In this document: positions 34,889 through 42,443 of the stretch, one piece after another | Position numbering within the stretch: the first letter of the stretch is position 1 | Layout of the letters: each line of letters opens with the position of its first letter | Position numbers and translations under genes: made by a program | Notes under the pieces: model-generated | Database searches by the model: none | Told to the model about the DNA's origin: nothing | The model's input: only the letters and a program-made list of their open reading frames with translations | Source: Deltaproteobacteria bacterium | Lineage (GTDB): Bacteria > Desulfobacterota > Desulfomonilia > UBA1062 | Assembly (NCBI GenBank): GCA_017992605.1 | Contig: JAGOOG010000016.1 | Coordinates: 1 to 45,122, forward strand | DNA length: 45,122 nt | Direction: 5' to 3'

Positions 34889-35257
34889 ATGACCCTTGCT
34901 GAGGTTAAGAAGATCCTCGATGCAGAAGTGATAGTGGGTGAAGACATGTTGAACATGCAGGTCGAACGGGGTTTTGCGGCAGACCTCATGAGCGACGTGC
35001 TCGCCTTTGCAAAAGAGGGATCGATGCTCCTCACCGGACTCACGAATCCCCTTGTGGTCCGCACGGCAGACACGCTGGACCTCAAGGTCATCATCTTCGT
35101 GCGGGGCAAACGCCCCGCTCCTGATGCCATAAAACTGGCCCAGGAAAAGAACATACCCCTGCTCGCCACCCGCTACATCCTGTTCGAATCGTGTGGGAGG
35201 CTCTTCGAGGCGGGCATGCGCGGATCGGTACAGAAGGTGGGAGAGCCGCAGGAATAG
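34889..35257 (+). CDS. DRTGG-domain protein
   Basis: 122 residues. Matches the small DRTGG-type proteins (a fold also found before the kinase in HPr kinase-like and phosphotransacetylase-like proteins): Met-Thr-Leu-Ala-Glu-Val at the start, Thr-Gly-Leu-Thr-Asn-Pro near 49-54 and a late Ala-Thr-Arg-Tyr-Ile-Leu-Phe-Glu. In anaerobes such proteins often sit in hydrogenase and Nfn-type redox gene sets; a sensing or regulatory role is suspected but unproven. GAGGAGAGGGG precedes the ATG, 22 bases after nfnB. Its stop codon lies in the loop of the downstream terminator. Confidence 0.75.
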   Translation: MTLAEVKKILDAEVIVGEDMLNMQVERGFAADLMSDVLAFAKEGSMLLTGLTNPLVVRTADTLDLKVIIFVRGKRPAPDAIKLAQEKNIPLLATRYILFESCGRLFEAGMRGSVQKVGEPQE

Positions 35258-35274
35258 CGGCTCTCCCTCTTTAT
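35239..35274 (+). terminator. Intrinsic terminator of the nfn operon
   Basis: GGGAGAGCCGC-type 11-bp perfect stem (35239-35249 with 35257-35267) around a seven-base loop holding most of the TAG stop of the DRTGG gene, followed by TCTTTATT. Confidence 0.75.
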
Positions 35275-35345
35275 TCATCTGCAGTATCCTCCCTGGAACA
35301 CGAATACATCGAGGTATTCAGCTGAGTTGTTTGCAAATGCAAGTT

Positions 35346-35372
35346 TAAGTTGGTACACTGCCAGACCGATAG
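35346..35372 (+). promoter_or_regulatory. Sigma-28-like flagellar promoter (overlapping a sigma-70-like one)
   Basis: TAAG (35346-35349), 15 bases and ACCGATAG (35365-35372) resemble TAAA-N15-GCCGATAA of flagellar sigma-28 promoters, just upstream of the flagellar-type operon. The same stretch also holds TTGCAA (35331-35336)-N17-TACACT (35354-35359), so either sigma factor could act. Confidence 0.45.
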
Positions 35373-35392
35373 GGTAGGTGAGAGGAAAGACC

Positions 35393-35710
35393 ATGGCAGG
35401 GCCGTCTGATATCTCAACCATACTTTCCCAGGCGGGTAGAATCGAGAAGATCACCCAGAACCCCTTTGTCCAGTCAGAGGTTGCCAAGCAGATCCTCACT
35501 GAAGAGGAGGCACGGGCCAGGATGCAGCGGAACCGCGAGGTGGCGGAATCCAAGAAGGCCCAGGAGATCAGCATCAGTGAGGAGGCCAAGCAGGAAAGCA
35601 GAAAGCGGGCCAAGGATTCGTCCGACCGGTCAGACTCACAAGACAAGGACGATCCCTCTCAGGAAGACTCGGCAAAGGGCACGAAGCATATCATCGACGT
35701 GGTGGTGTAG
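35393..35710 (+). CDS. Small charged protein, first gene of the flagellar-type operon
   Basis: 105 residues from an ATG with AGAGGAAAG upstream. The first 35 residues have mixed hydrophobic pattern (Ile-Ser-Thr-Ile-Leu, Pro-Phe-Val); the rest is dominated by Glu, Lys, Arg, Ser and Asp and is likely a coiled coil (about 38-70) then disordered. No signal or membrane segment. I do not recognise a family. The last codons run to two bases before the next gene. Its place ahead of a FliK-like and an FlhB-like gene suggests an accessory role in flagellar assembly, by context only. Confidence 0.6.
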   Translation: MAGPSDISTILSQAGRIEKITQNPFVQSEVAKQILTEEEARARMQRNREVAESKKAQEISISEEAKQESRKRAKDSSDRSDSQDKDDPSQEDSAKGTKHIIDVVV

Positions 35711-35712
35711 CC

Positions 35713-36153
35713 TTGCTTCCATCCGTTTCCGATCCCACGCGCCTTCTGCTCCTGGCCCAGCTCGTCATCCAGGTCATCCTCATCGCATTTGTCGTGTTTC
35801 TCCTGGTCCTGGAGAGGCGCCGCCGTCTCAAGCCCGACTTTCTCGACGAGCTCAAGGCCGTTGTGAACCAGACGCAGGACCTCTCGAAGTCGTTCCAGGA
35901 CCATGTCCAGGAGCGGGTCACCATCCTCGGCAAGATCATGGCGGACCTGGACGCCAAGATCCGCTCAGCCGAGGTGCTCATGAAGGCCCTGGAGGAGACG
36001 TCTGTCAAGGTGAAGAAGACCAGGCAGTTCAGCCAGGTGGACGTCCAGAAGCTTCACCAGGGCGGGTTCGATGCCGTCGAGATCTCCCGGATCACCGGTA
36101 TACCCGTGGGCGAGATCCAGCTCATGATCAAGGTGGGCAGCCCCCAGCCCTGA
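35713..36153 (+). CDS. DUF2802-like membrane-anchored coiled-coil protein
   Basis: 146 residues from a TTG two bases after the previous stop. One transmembrane helix (about 10-32) is followed by Glu-Arg-Arg-Arg-Arg, a long helix (about 40-100) and a C-terminal helix-turn-helix-like motif (Gly-Phe-Asp-Ala-Val-Glu-Ile-Ser-Arg-Ile-Thr-Gly-Ile-Pro) ending Gly-Glu-Ile-Gln-Leu. That ending is shared by DUF2802-type proteins commonly found with flagellar genes in Deltaproteobacteria. A start at TTG is required by the frame; there is no better ATG before the membrane helix. Function unknown. Confidence 0.65.
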   Translation: MLPSVSDPTRLLLLAQLVIQVILIAFVVFLLVLERRRRLKPDFLDELKAVVNQTQDLSKSFQDHVQERVTILGKIMADLDAKIRSAEVLMKALEETSVKVKKTRQFSQVDVQKLHQGGFDAVEISRITGIPVGEIQLMIKVGSPQP

Positions 36154-36166
36154 GGGGTGAAGACGG

Positions 36167-36934
36167 ATGCGGATTAGCCCGGCCCAGATCCTCTCAGGCG
36201 ACATCATCGTCCAGGGCAAGGTCTCTTCACTCGCAGTGGGGAGACAGGTCGTCGCCACGGTGCTCTCGACCCCGAAAGACGGGCTCGTCATGGTCTCCAT
36301 GTTCGGCAGGCGTTTCCTCGTGGAGACCACCCTCGATCTGTTCAAGGACCAGGTGCTCAACCTGAGAGTGCATGCGACGACCCCCAGGGTGATTCTCAAG
36401 CCGGTCGCGACGAACAGCGAGGCGAAGGCGGCCGTGAAGATTCTCGACGGGCTGGTCGAACAGCTCGTGGGAAAGTTCGGTGAGACGCCTGTGGCTTCCT
36501 TCGATCTCAAGGAGATCGTCCGTATGCTCCTCAGAGAGTCAGCCAACGACCCTTCGGCGATGCAGTACGTGGCCAGACTCGTGGAGGATTATTCCCAGCT
36601 CCCCCAGGGAACCCTCGCATATCTCCTGATCCCGTTCGTCGATGACGAAGGCCGCGGCAGCGCCAGGGTCACCATAGCCCGGGAGGGCGAGGACTACCGC
36701 CTCCACTTCGATGTGATGACCGATGCCCTCGGCGTCGTGGAGAGCACGGTACTCAGAACTGCAGCTGGAGTGTCCGTCGAGATGTTTACGGCGTCCGAGG
36801 ATGTGGTGGCGTTTCTCAGGGAACGGGTACATGAGCTTGCCCTGTCCCTCGAGCGCATGGGAGTCACAACCATTGATGTGGCATACAGGAAACCCAGGTC
36901 ACCACAGCGCATGAACGTGGATGTGCTCGTATGA
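36167..36934 (+). CDS. FliK-like (YlqG-like) protein
   Basis: 255 residues. The N-terminal part is a small beta-barrel-like region (about 15-85). The C-terminal part (about 140-255) has the strand pattern of the FliK hook-length control C-terminal domain: a Leu-Pro-Gln-Gly segment, alternating strands (Arg-Leu-His-Phe-Asp-Val) and a final Leu-Glu-Arg-Met-Gly helix. FliK measures hook length and switches the export gate through FlhB. The next gene is an FlhB C-terminal-domain protein with its ATG overlapping this stop (ATGA), the same pair arrangement as ylqG-ylqH in Bacillus. It lacks the long Pro/Gln-rich ruler, so it may be a FliK relative rather than FliK itself. Confidence 0.65.
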   Translation: MRISPAQILSGDIIVQGKVSSLAVGRQVVATVLSTPKDGLVMVSMFGRRFLVETTLDLFKDQVLNLRVHATTPRVILKPVATNSEAKAAVKILDGLVEQLVGKFGETPVASFDLKEIVRMLLRESANDPSAMQYVARLVEDYSQLPQGTLAYLLIPFVDDEGRGSARVTIAREGEDYRLHFDVMTDALGVVESTVLRTAAGVSVEMFTASEDVVAFLRERVHELALSLERMGVTTIDVAYRKPRSPQRMNVDVLV

Positions 36935-37206
36935 AGGACAAGGACAGGAAGGCAGTAGCTCTGAAATATGAGCGCGGCAGGGATGCGGCACCCAAGATCA
37001 CGGCCAAGGGAAGGGGAGCGGTGGCGGACAAGATCCTGGCCCTGGCAAGGGAGCACGGCATACCCATCGAGAAGGACACCACCCTCATGGAGGCCCTGTA
37101 CCGCCTGGACCTCAACGAGCAGATCCCGGAGGAGCTCTACCAGATCGTGGCAGAGATCCTTGCATTCATCTACCGAATGAACGCACTGAAGAAGGGAAGA
37201 GGCTGA
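36931..37206 (+). CDS. FlhB C-terminal-domain-like protein (YlqH/FhlB type)
   Basis: 91 residues, start overlapping the previous stop. It corresponds to the cytoplasmic FlhB/YscU domain after the autocleavage point: Ala-Val-Ala-Leu-Lys-Tyr at 8-13, Ala-Pro-Lys-Ile near 20, Lys-Gly-Arg-Gly and Glu-His-Gly-Ile-Pro-Ile near 46. The Asn-Pro-Thr-His cleavage motif and the four membrane helices of FlhB are absent. In full FlhB this domain is the export-specificity switch contacted by FliK, so this protein may bind the FliK-like neighbour or replace the cleaved fragment. A complete flhB is expected elsewhere. Confidence 0.8.
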   Translation: MKDKDRKAVALKYERGRDAAPKITAKGRGAVADKILALAREHGIPIEKDTTLMEALYRLDLNEQIPEELYQIVAEILAFIYRMNALKKGRG

Positions 37207-37256
37207 TCACCGGCTCCAATCCTCTTATCCTGTCCCGAGCATTATGTACAACCACC

Positions 37257-37285
37257 TTGACCAGTGCATGCTCTCCTTTTATATA
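37257..37285 (+). promoter_or_regulatory. Candidate promoter for the DUF3015 gene
   Basis: TTGACC (37257-37262), a 17-base spacer and TATATA (37280-37285), about 80 bases before the ATG. Confidence 0.45.
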
Positions 37286-37366
37286 GAGAGTGTCCGTGCA
37301 GTTTCCGTCATGCGTGAGAGATGATGGGATTTCCCGCTGACAAAAAAATATGAGGGAGGAATAGTT

Positions 37367-37825
37367 ATGAGGAGAATCACAGGAGCGTTGGTGGTGGTCT
37401 GCTTCATCATGGCGTCCGCAAGTGTGTGTCTGGCAGGCCAGACGAATACGGGCTGCGGGCTCGGATCAATCATTTTCAAGGGTCAGGATGCGTTGCTCTT
37501 CCAGGTCTTGGCCGTAACGACCAACGGCACATTCGGGAACCAGACATTCGGCATATCATCGGGCACGCTTAACTGCACCCAGCCGAGCAAGATCGTGAGC
37601 AACGAGAGGATCAACACGTACGTCGCCGACAACATGGACAATCTCGCCAACGACATTGCACGGGGCCAGGGTGAGTACCTGAATACACTGGCCGTGCTCA
37701 TGGACGTCCCCGAGGTGAGCAGAACCGACTTCTATGCAAGGCTGCAGAACAACTTCTCTCTTATCTACACATCGCCGGAGATCAAGAGCGGCGATGTGCT
37801 CAGGAACATCGAAGCGCTGATGTAG
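37367..37825 (+). CDS. DUF3015 family secreted protein
   Basis: 152 residues. A clear signal peptide (about 1-23, cleavage after Cys-Leu-Ala) and the family pattern Gly-Cys-Gly-Leu-Gly-Ser-Ile-Ile-Phe near 31-39, Thr-Thr-Asn-Gly-Thr near 51, Gly-Asn-Gln-Thr-Phe-Gly-Ile and a second Cys in Thr-Leu-Asn-Cys, which may form a disulfide with the first. DUF3015 proteins are periplasmic or outer-membrane-associated and of unknown role; in gamma- and deltaproteobacteria they occur next to DUF4105 genes, as here. GGGAGGAAT precedes the ATG. Confidence 0.85.
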   Translation: MRRITGALVVVCFIMASASVCLAGQTNTGCGLGSIIFKGQDALLFQVLAVTTNGTFGNQTFGISSGTLNCTQPSKIVSNERINTYVADNMDNLANDIARGQGEYLNTLAVLMDVPEVSRTDFYARLQNNFSLIYTSPEIKSGDVLRNIEALM

Positions 37826-37834
37826 CATTGCTTG

Positions 37835-39766
37835 ATGCGTACGGGTTCGGGGAAGAGATGCTGCTTGGGGAACGCCTGCATCTCTTCCCTCTGTTTTATA
37901 CTGTGTTTCATGCTCGTCCGGTACACTCCCGCTCATGGCGAGGAGTGCCGCTCCCTTGAGCAGGCGCTTTCGACGGCCCGCCAGCTGAAACTCCACGAAG
38001 ATCCCTACTGGCATGTTCTCCTGCACTACAGGAAAGGATTCCTCGGTATCGAGAGCCTCGTGGATGATCCGGACTTCTTTCTTGCCCCTGACGGCAAGAC
38101 AAGCCCTGAGGCCGAGCTTGACGCCACGATCCGCGCGTTCTTCGATCCGGCGGCGGAGGAGAAGAGCTCTGCTGTCTGCCGGTTTGCAGCCAGGTACGAG
38201 TGGATCAGTGAAAGGCTGAACCTCGATCCCGGAGCGCTGCCGGTTCCCGAGTGCAGAAGTATAAAGGATTTCCTGGAAAGGGCCCGACCTGAGGCGGTCA
38301 CCCTTGTCTTCCCCATGGCCCATCTGAACAGCCCGGCTTCCATGTACGGGCACACCCTCCTGACCATAGAGACCGCGAACAAGAGCAGTCTGCTTGCCTA
38401 CTCGGTCAGTTATTCTGCAACGACCAGGGAGACCTTTGGGCCGTCATTCGCCGTCAAGAGCATCGTGGGGCTCTACCCCGGGTACTTCTCGGTCCTCCCC
38501 TATTACGCCAAGCTGCAGGAATACAGCGATGTCGACCACCGGGACATATGGGAGTATCCTCTCAATCTGACGGAACCCGAAATAAGAAGTATGATGCTGC
38601 ATATTCACGAACTCGACTCCATTGCCTCGGACTACTACTTCTTTGACGAGAACTGCTCATACATGCTCTTCTTTCTTCTCGAGGCGGCACGACCCGGCGT
38701 GATGCTTTCCGAACGGGTTCATCGCTGGCTGATACCCTTGGATTCCATACGTATGATCCACGACCAGGGCATGATAGCAGGGGTCACCTATCGTCCCTCA
38801 CGAACGACAAAGATCAGGCACCTCTCCTCCCGTCTGTCGGTTCAGGAACAGGAAAGTGCCCTGGCCCTGGCGGGCCGTGGCACACGTGGTGGTTCCCCAA
38901 AGGTTCCGGAAGGATCCCAGCAGGGCCAGAGGCAGCTCTATGACCTGTCCGGCGAGTACCTGCAGTACCTCTACTCGAGGGGCGAGGTCTCCGAGGACAT
39001 CTACCAGGGTCGTCTGCTCGATATCCTGCAAGGACGGAGCAGGCTGGGCCTTTCCCAAGACGATCCCGATGATCAGATCCCCGTGCCGGTGCAACCGTTG
39101 AACGGCCATCATTCGAATCGATTCGCCCTGGGGGCCGGGTTCAAACGGAGCGAAGTCTTCCAGGAAGTGAGGATCAGGCCGGCATACCATCATCTCATGG
39201 ACAACGATGACGGATACATCCGGGGGGCACAGCTCATCTTCGCCGATATCGCCGTGAGATTCTATTCGTCCGACAGGAAAGGTGTCCTGGAATCGCTGGA
39301 TGTCATTGATATCACCTCACTGACACCCAGGGACCGGTTCTTCCACCCGGTCTCGTGGAAGGTGAAGACAGGGTTCATCAGGAAGCCGGGAGAGAAGGAC
39401 GAGGACCGTCTCGTATACCAGATCAACCCTGGGGGAGGCCTGGCCTTTCAGAGTGAACACGCGGGGCTGGTGTATGTGATGGCCGAAACGGATCTTTCCA
39501 TCGGCGGGGTATACGAGAACGATTACACCATCGGAGCAGGAGGGTCTGCAGGGGTGATACGGGCCGTGGGGGATTTCTGGAAGGCCCATGGATATGTTCG
39601 GGATCTCTGCTACGGCCCATGGAACGGATTCAATGCCTTCGAGGCGGTCTTGCAGAACAACCTGACCCTGGGCCCTGACCAGAGCATATCGCTGGATGTC
39701 GCTCGGCGCAAGGTGTACAGCTTCTATCATACAGAGGTGAAGTTCCTGTGGAACCTGTTCTTCTGA
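37835..39766 (+). CDS. DUF4105 (Lnb N-terminal periplasmic domain) protein
   Basis: About 643 residues. A Cys-rich hydrophobic signal (to about residue 35, Ala-His-Gly) is followed by an all-alpha lead-in, and then the DUF4105 domain (about 150-330). That domain has His-Leu-Asn-Ser-Pro-Ala-Ser-Met-Tyr-Gly-His and Phe-Asp-Glu-Asn-Cys-Ser-Tyr, whose His, Asn and Cys may form a papain-like catalytic set as proposed for the NlpC-related folds. The C-terminal third (about 420-643) is strand-rich with aromatic ends and looks like a beta-barrel. It ends in Phe, the outer-membrane-protein pattern. A TTG one codon earlier is the other possible start. It probably acts at the outer membrane; function unknown. 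Confidence 0.75.
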   Translation: MRTGSGKRCCLGNACISSLCFILCFMLVRYTPAHGEECRSLEQALSTARQLKLHEDPYWHVLLHYRKGFLGIESLVDDPDFFLAPDGKTSPEAELDATIRAFFDPAAEEKSSAVCRFAARYEWISERLNLDPGALPVPECRSIKDFLERARPEAVTLVFPMAHLNSPASMYGHTLLTIETANKSSLLAYSVSYSATTRETFGPSFAVKSIVGLYPGYFSVLPYYAKLQEYSDVDHRDIWEYPLNLTEPEIRSMMLHIHELDSIASDYYFFDENCSYMLFFLLEAARPGVMLSERVHRWLIPLDSIRMIHDQGMIAGVTYRPSRTTKIRHLSSRLSVQEQESALALAGRGTRGGSPKVPEGSQQGQRQLYDLSGEYLQYLYSRGEVSEDIYQGRLLDILQGRSRLGLSQDDPDDQIPVPVQPLNGHHSNRFALGAGFKRSEVFQEVRIRPAYHHLMDNDDGYIRGAQLIFADIAVRFYSSDRKGVLESLDVIDITSLTPRDRFFHPVSWKVKTGFIRKPGEKDEDRLVYQINPGGGLAFQSEHAGLVYVMAETDLSIGGVYENDYTIGAGGSAGVIRAVGDFWKAHGYVRDLCYGPWNGFNAFEAVLQNNLTLGPDQSISLDVARRKVYSFYHTEVKFLWNLFF

Positions 39767-40602
39767 GATCTCGCCTGCGACGGCAGGGCAGGACGGGATG
39801 CCTTGTCTGCGCATGCCTCGGGGTTCTCGTATCAGGGTGCCCCCTCAGCGTCGTCTACTATCCGGAACGCCCCATACGTGCCACCCCCGCGGAGGTTGGG
39901 CTGGCCTATGAAGACACCAGATTCGAGACCTCTGACGGCATGACGATCGCGGGCTGGTGGGTCCCTGCTGTACGGTCGCGGGGAACGGTCCTTTACTGTC
40001 ACGGCAACGGCGGGAACATCTCTTCCTGCCTGGATTCAATCAGGACAGCCAGCAGGCTGGGGCTCGACATGTTCCTGTTCGACTACCGGGGATACGGCAA
40101 CAGCACGGGTTCGCCCACGGAGCAGGGGACCTATCGTGATGCGGAGGCGGCATGGGATTACCTGGTCGGTGTGAGGGGAATCGATCCCGGGCGGATAATC
40201 GTATGGGGACGGTCTCTCGGAGGCCCCGTTGCCGCCCGTGTCGCCGCGGACCATCAGCCCGGGGTCCTCATCATCGAGTCCACCTTCATATCGGTCCCCG
40301 AGATTCTCCGGGAGCGGTACAGCTGGGTGCCTCGATGGGTCGTGGGGGACTACGCGTACGACACCCGTGGCTCTCTGGGGAGGGTGCGTGCACCCGTGCT
40401 CGTCATCCATAGCCCGGACGATGAGATCGTGCCCTTCCGGCATGGCAGGGTCCTGTACGAGTCCATCCAGGGATCCAGGGCTTTCGTTGAGATCAGGGGG
40501 TCCCATAATCGGGGTCACATCGAATCGGGTGACGCGTATGCATCAAGCATCGATGCTTTCGTCAGCCGTTTTCTGGGAAGAAAGGAGCAGAGCGGCCAAT
40601 GA
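39748..40602 (+). CDS. Alpha/beta hydrolase lipoprotein (BEM46/YfhR-like)
   Basis: 284 residues from a GTG overlapping the DUF4105 stop by 19 bases. A basic N-terminus, hydrophobic stretch and Leu-Val-Ser-Gly-Cys lipobox (Cys near residue 31) suggest an envelope lipoprotein. Fold motifs: Cys-His-Gly-Asn-Gly-Gly-Asn near the oxyanion hole, Asp-Tyr-Arg-Gly-Tyr-Gly, nucleophile Ser in Trp-Gly-Arg-Ser-Leu-Gly-Gly, Asp in Ser-Pro-Asp-Asp-Glu-Ile-Val-Pro and His in Gly-Ser-His-Asn-Arg-Gly-His. This matches the BEM46/abhydrolase-13 type, whose substrates are mostly unknown. Tight overlap on both sides places it in one operon with the DUF4105 gene and the secreted protein that follows. Confidence 0.8.
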   Translation: MEPVLLRSRLRRQGRTGCLVCACLGVLVSGCPLSVVYYPERPIRATPAEVGLAYEDTRFETSDGMTIAGWWVPAVRSRGTVLYCHGNGGNISSCLDSIRTASRLGLDMFLFDYRGYGNSTGSPTEQGTYRDAEAAWDYLVGVRGIDPGRIIVWGRSLGGPVAARVAADHQPGVLIIESTFISVPEILRERYSWVPRWVVGDYAYDTRGSLGRVRAPVLVIHSPDDEIVPFRHGRVLYESIQGSRAFVEIRGSHNRGHIESGDAYASSIDAFVSRFLGRKEQSGQ

Positions 40603-41165
40603 GAAACACCCTCGTTGCCTTCATCCTGTCGTTCGTATGCATGTTTGCCGTGAACCCGAAACAGGCCCGTGCCCTTGATCTGCCCGAGGATGCCCTCCGC
40701 ATGATCGCCGAGACAACGACGGATCCTTGCCCCATCTGTGTCCAGCGGAAACTGGAGGAGGCCTTCGCCGTTCTGGCGGCCAAGTTTCAGCCCGGCCTCG
40801 TCCTGGAGACCGACGGCGCCTGCAGGCTGATGAAGACCGGTCCGGAAGACGTCTTCAGGCTCTCCCTGACGTGTCATCCGTCTGCAGGGCTGCTGCAGGC
40901 CCTGGCCGAAGGGCAGAAGCCACCAGATGTCGCATTCGTGTTCTACACGTCGGAGAAGCGCCTCGTGGGCATCTCAGAGGGGGATCATACCGAAGGCCGG
41001 ATCATGGACGTATTTCGTGGTTCTCCACCCGGGACGGTTTTCGAGGGACAGCTGAAGCTCATATCGTACAGATACGGCGACGGTCCGTCCTTCAATTACC
41101 TTCCGACGAGCAACGGGCTGCTGATCCACTGCACCATACTGAGACTCACGCCGTTGAAGCACTAA
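40599..41165 (+). CDS. Secreted protein of unknown function
   Basis: 188 residues, start overlapping the previous stop (ATGA). A signal peptide (about 1-25, Ala-Arg-Ala cleavage) precedes a mature part with a Cys-Pro-Ile-Cys pair (near 44-47), Cys at about 76, 88 and near the C-terminus. The pairs could form disulfides or bind a metal. No domain recognised. Last gene of the DUF4105 operon; the next gene is convergent. Confidence 0.65.
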   Translation: MRNTLVAFILSFVCMFAVNPKQARALDLPEDALRMIAETTTDPCPICVQRKLEEAFAVLAAKFQPGLVLETDGACRLMKTGPEDVFRLSLTCHPSAGLLQALAEGQKPPDVAFVFYTSEKRLVGISEGDHTEGRIMDVFRGSPPGTVFEGQLKLISYRYGDGPSFNYLPTSNGLLIHCTILRLTPLKH

Positions 41166-41196
41166 TGCTCACGGGTGTCGTGCCCGGTCGGGATCT

Positions 41197-42432
41197 CTAC
41201 CCCCCGAACCGCTCCTCCACGATGCCGAAGCACTCGTCCGCCACGTCGAGCGACTGCGCGATGTCACGCTCCGTGTGCGCCGCAGAGAGGAACCAGTTGT
41301 GGTGCGGGTGGAAGAACACCCCGCGCCGCGCGCACTCGCCGCAGAAGAGCTGCGACCGGAGGAAGTTCGTCTCGTTGGCGAACTTCATGAACGGGATGGC
41401 CGGCGGGCCGGTGATGGACAGCTGCAGGCCGTGGGCCCCTGCACGCTCGGCGAGGCCCTTCATGAGCTTCTCGCCGAGGTCCCTGACCACCTTGGGTGCG
41501 TCCATGGCCTTCATCTCCCCGATGCAGGCCATGGCGGCCGCCATCTCGGGTGCGTTGCACCAGAAGGATCCCGCGAAGTAGGCCTTGGACGCGGTAATGC
41601 GCATCCTCTCGGTTCCCACGAGGGCCGATATGGCGTACCCGTTGGCCATGGCCTTGCTGTAGCAGGCCAGGTCGGGCCTGATGCCGAAGAAGTGGCCTGA
41701 GCCCTTGAGGTCGAGCCTCCAGCCAGCCCGCACATCGTCGATGATGAGCACGATGCCGTGCTCGTCGCAGATCCTTCTCATCTCGGGCCAGAATGAAGGC
41801 GCGGGGAGCTTCTGGTCCGCAAAGACCGGGTGGTGGTAGGGGGTGAACATGACCCCGGCGACCTGTCCCTTGTGACGGGCGATCGCGGCCTGGAAGGCAT
41901 CGAGGTCTCCCCACGGCACCATGACGATGTCGGCCCGGTCCCTCTGCGTGATCCCCACGGAGTTCGTCCCTGCCCAGGGCTGGGTTCCGTGGTACCCTTC
42001 CTCTGCCAGCACGATCTTGTCACGGCGGGTATATCCCCGTGCCAGCGTGACGGCCATGGACGTCGCATCCGCGCCGTTCTTGGCGAACATGACCCAGTCG
42101 GCACAGTCGATGGTCTTCGTGACCGTCTCGGCGAGCTCCACGGACAGGTCCGTGGCGATGGTGGTGCAGGCACCCGATTCCGCCTGACGGCGATAGGCCT
42201 CGTCGACCTTCTCGTTGGCATAGCCGAGGATCATGGGCCCATACGCGCACATGTAGTCGATGAACTCGTTGCCGTCCACATCCCAGAAGCGTGGACCCTT
42301 GGCCCTGGCTACGAAGTACGGATACGATCCCGGCACGGTGATCACCGGGGTGAGGTGGCCCGGTATTCCCTGCGGGATCACACGTGCGGCACGCTCAAAC
42401 AATTCCAAGGATTTTTCAAAGGTATATGACAC
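41197..42432 (-). CDS. Class III PLP aminotransferase (glutamate-1-semialdehyde aminomutase-like)
   Basis: 411 residues. PLP-binding K260 in Cys-Tyr-Ser-Lys-Ala-Met-Ala-Asn-Gly and D232 in Leu-Ile-Ile-Asp-Asp are the cofactor residues; Asp-Val-Asp-Gly-Asn-Glu at 51-56 and Ala-Lys-Asn-Gly-Ala-Asp at 117-122 match the HemL-like branch. It differs from true HemL, which has Asp-Glu-Val in place of Asp-Asp-Val and lies in haem gene clusters, so it may be an aminotransferase or aminomutase for another amino acid. Only a weak ribosome site is visible before the ATG (GGAGGCC, nine bases upstream). It lies 11 bases after the SCP2-like gene and is probably co-transcribed with it. Confidence 0.8.
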   Translation of the reverse strand: MSYTFEKSLELFERAARVIPQGIPGHLTPVITVPGSYPYFVARAKGPRFWDVDGNEFIDYMCAYGPMILGYANEKVDEAYRRQAESGACTTIATDLSVELAETVTKTIDCADWVMFAKNGADATSMAVTLARGYTRRDKIVLAEEGYHGTQPWAGTNSVGITQRDRADIVMVPWGDLDAFQAAIARHKGQVAGVMFTPYHHPVFADQKLPAPSFWPEMRRICDEHGIVLIIDDVRAGWRLDLKGSGHFFGIRPDLACYSKAMANGYAISALVGTERMRITASKAYFAGSFWCNAPEMAAAMACIGEMKAMDAPKVVRDLGEKLMKGLAERAGAHGLQLSITGPPAIPFMKFANETNFLRSQLFCGECARRGVFFHPHHNWFLSAAHTERDIAQSLDVADECFGIVEERFGG

Positions 42433-42443
42433 GAGCTGGCCTC

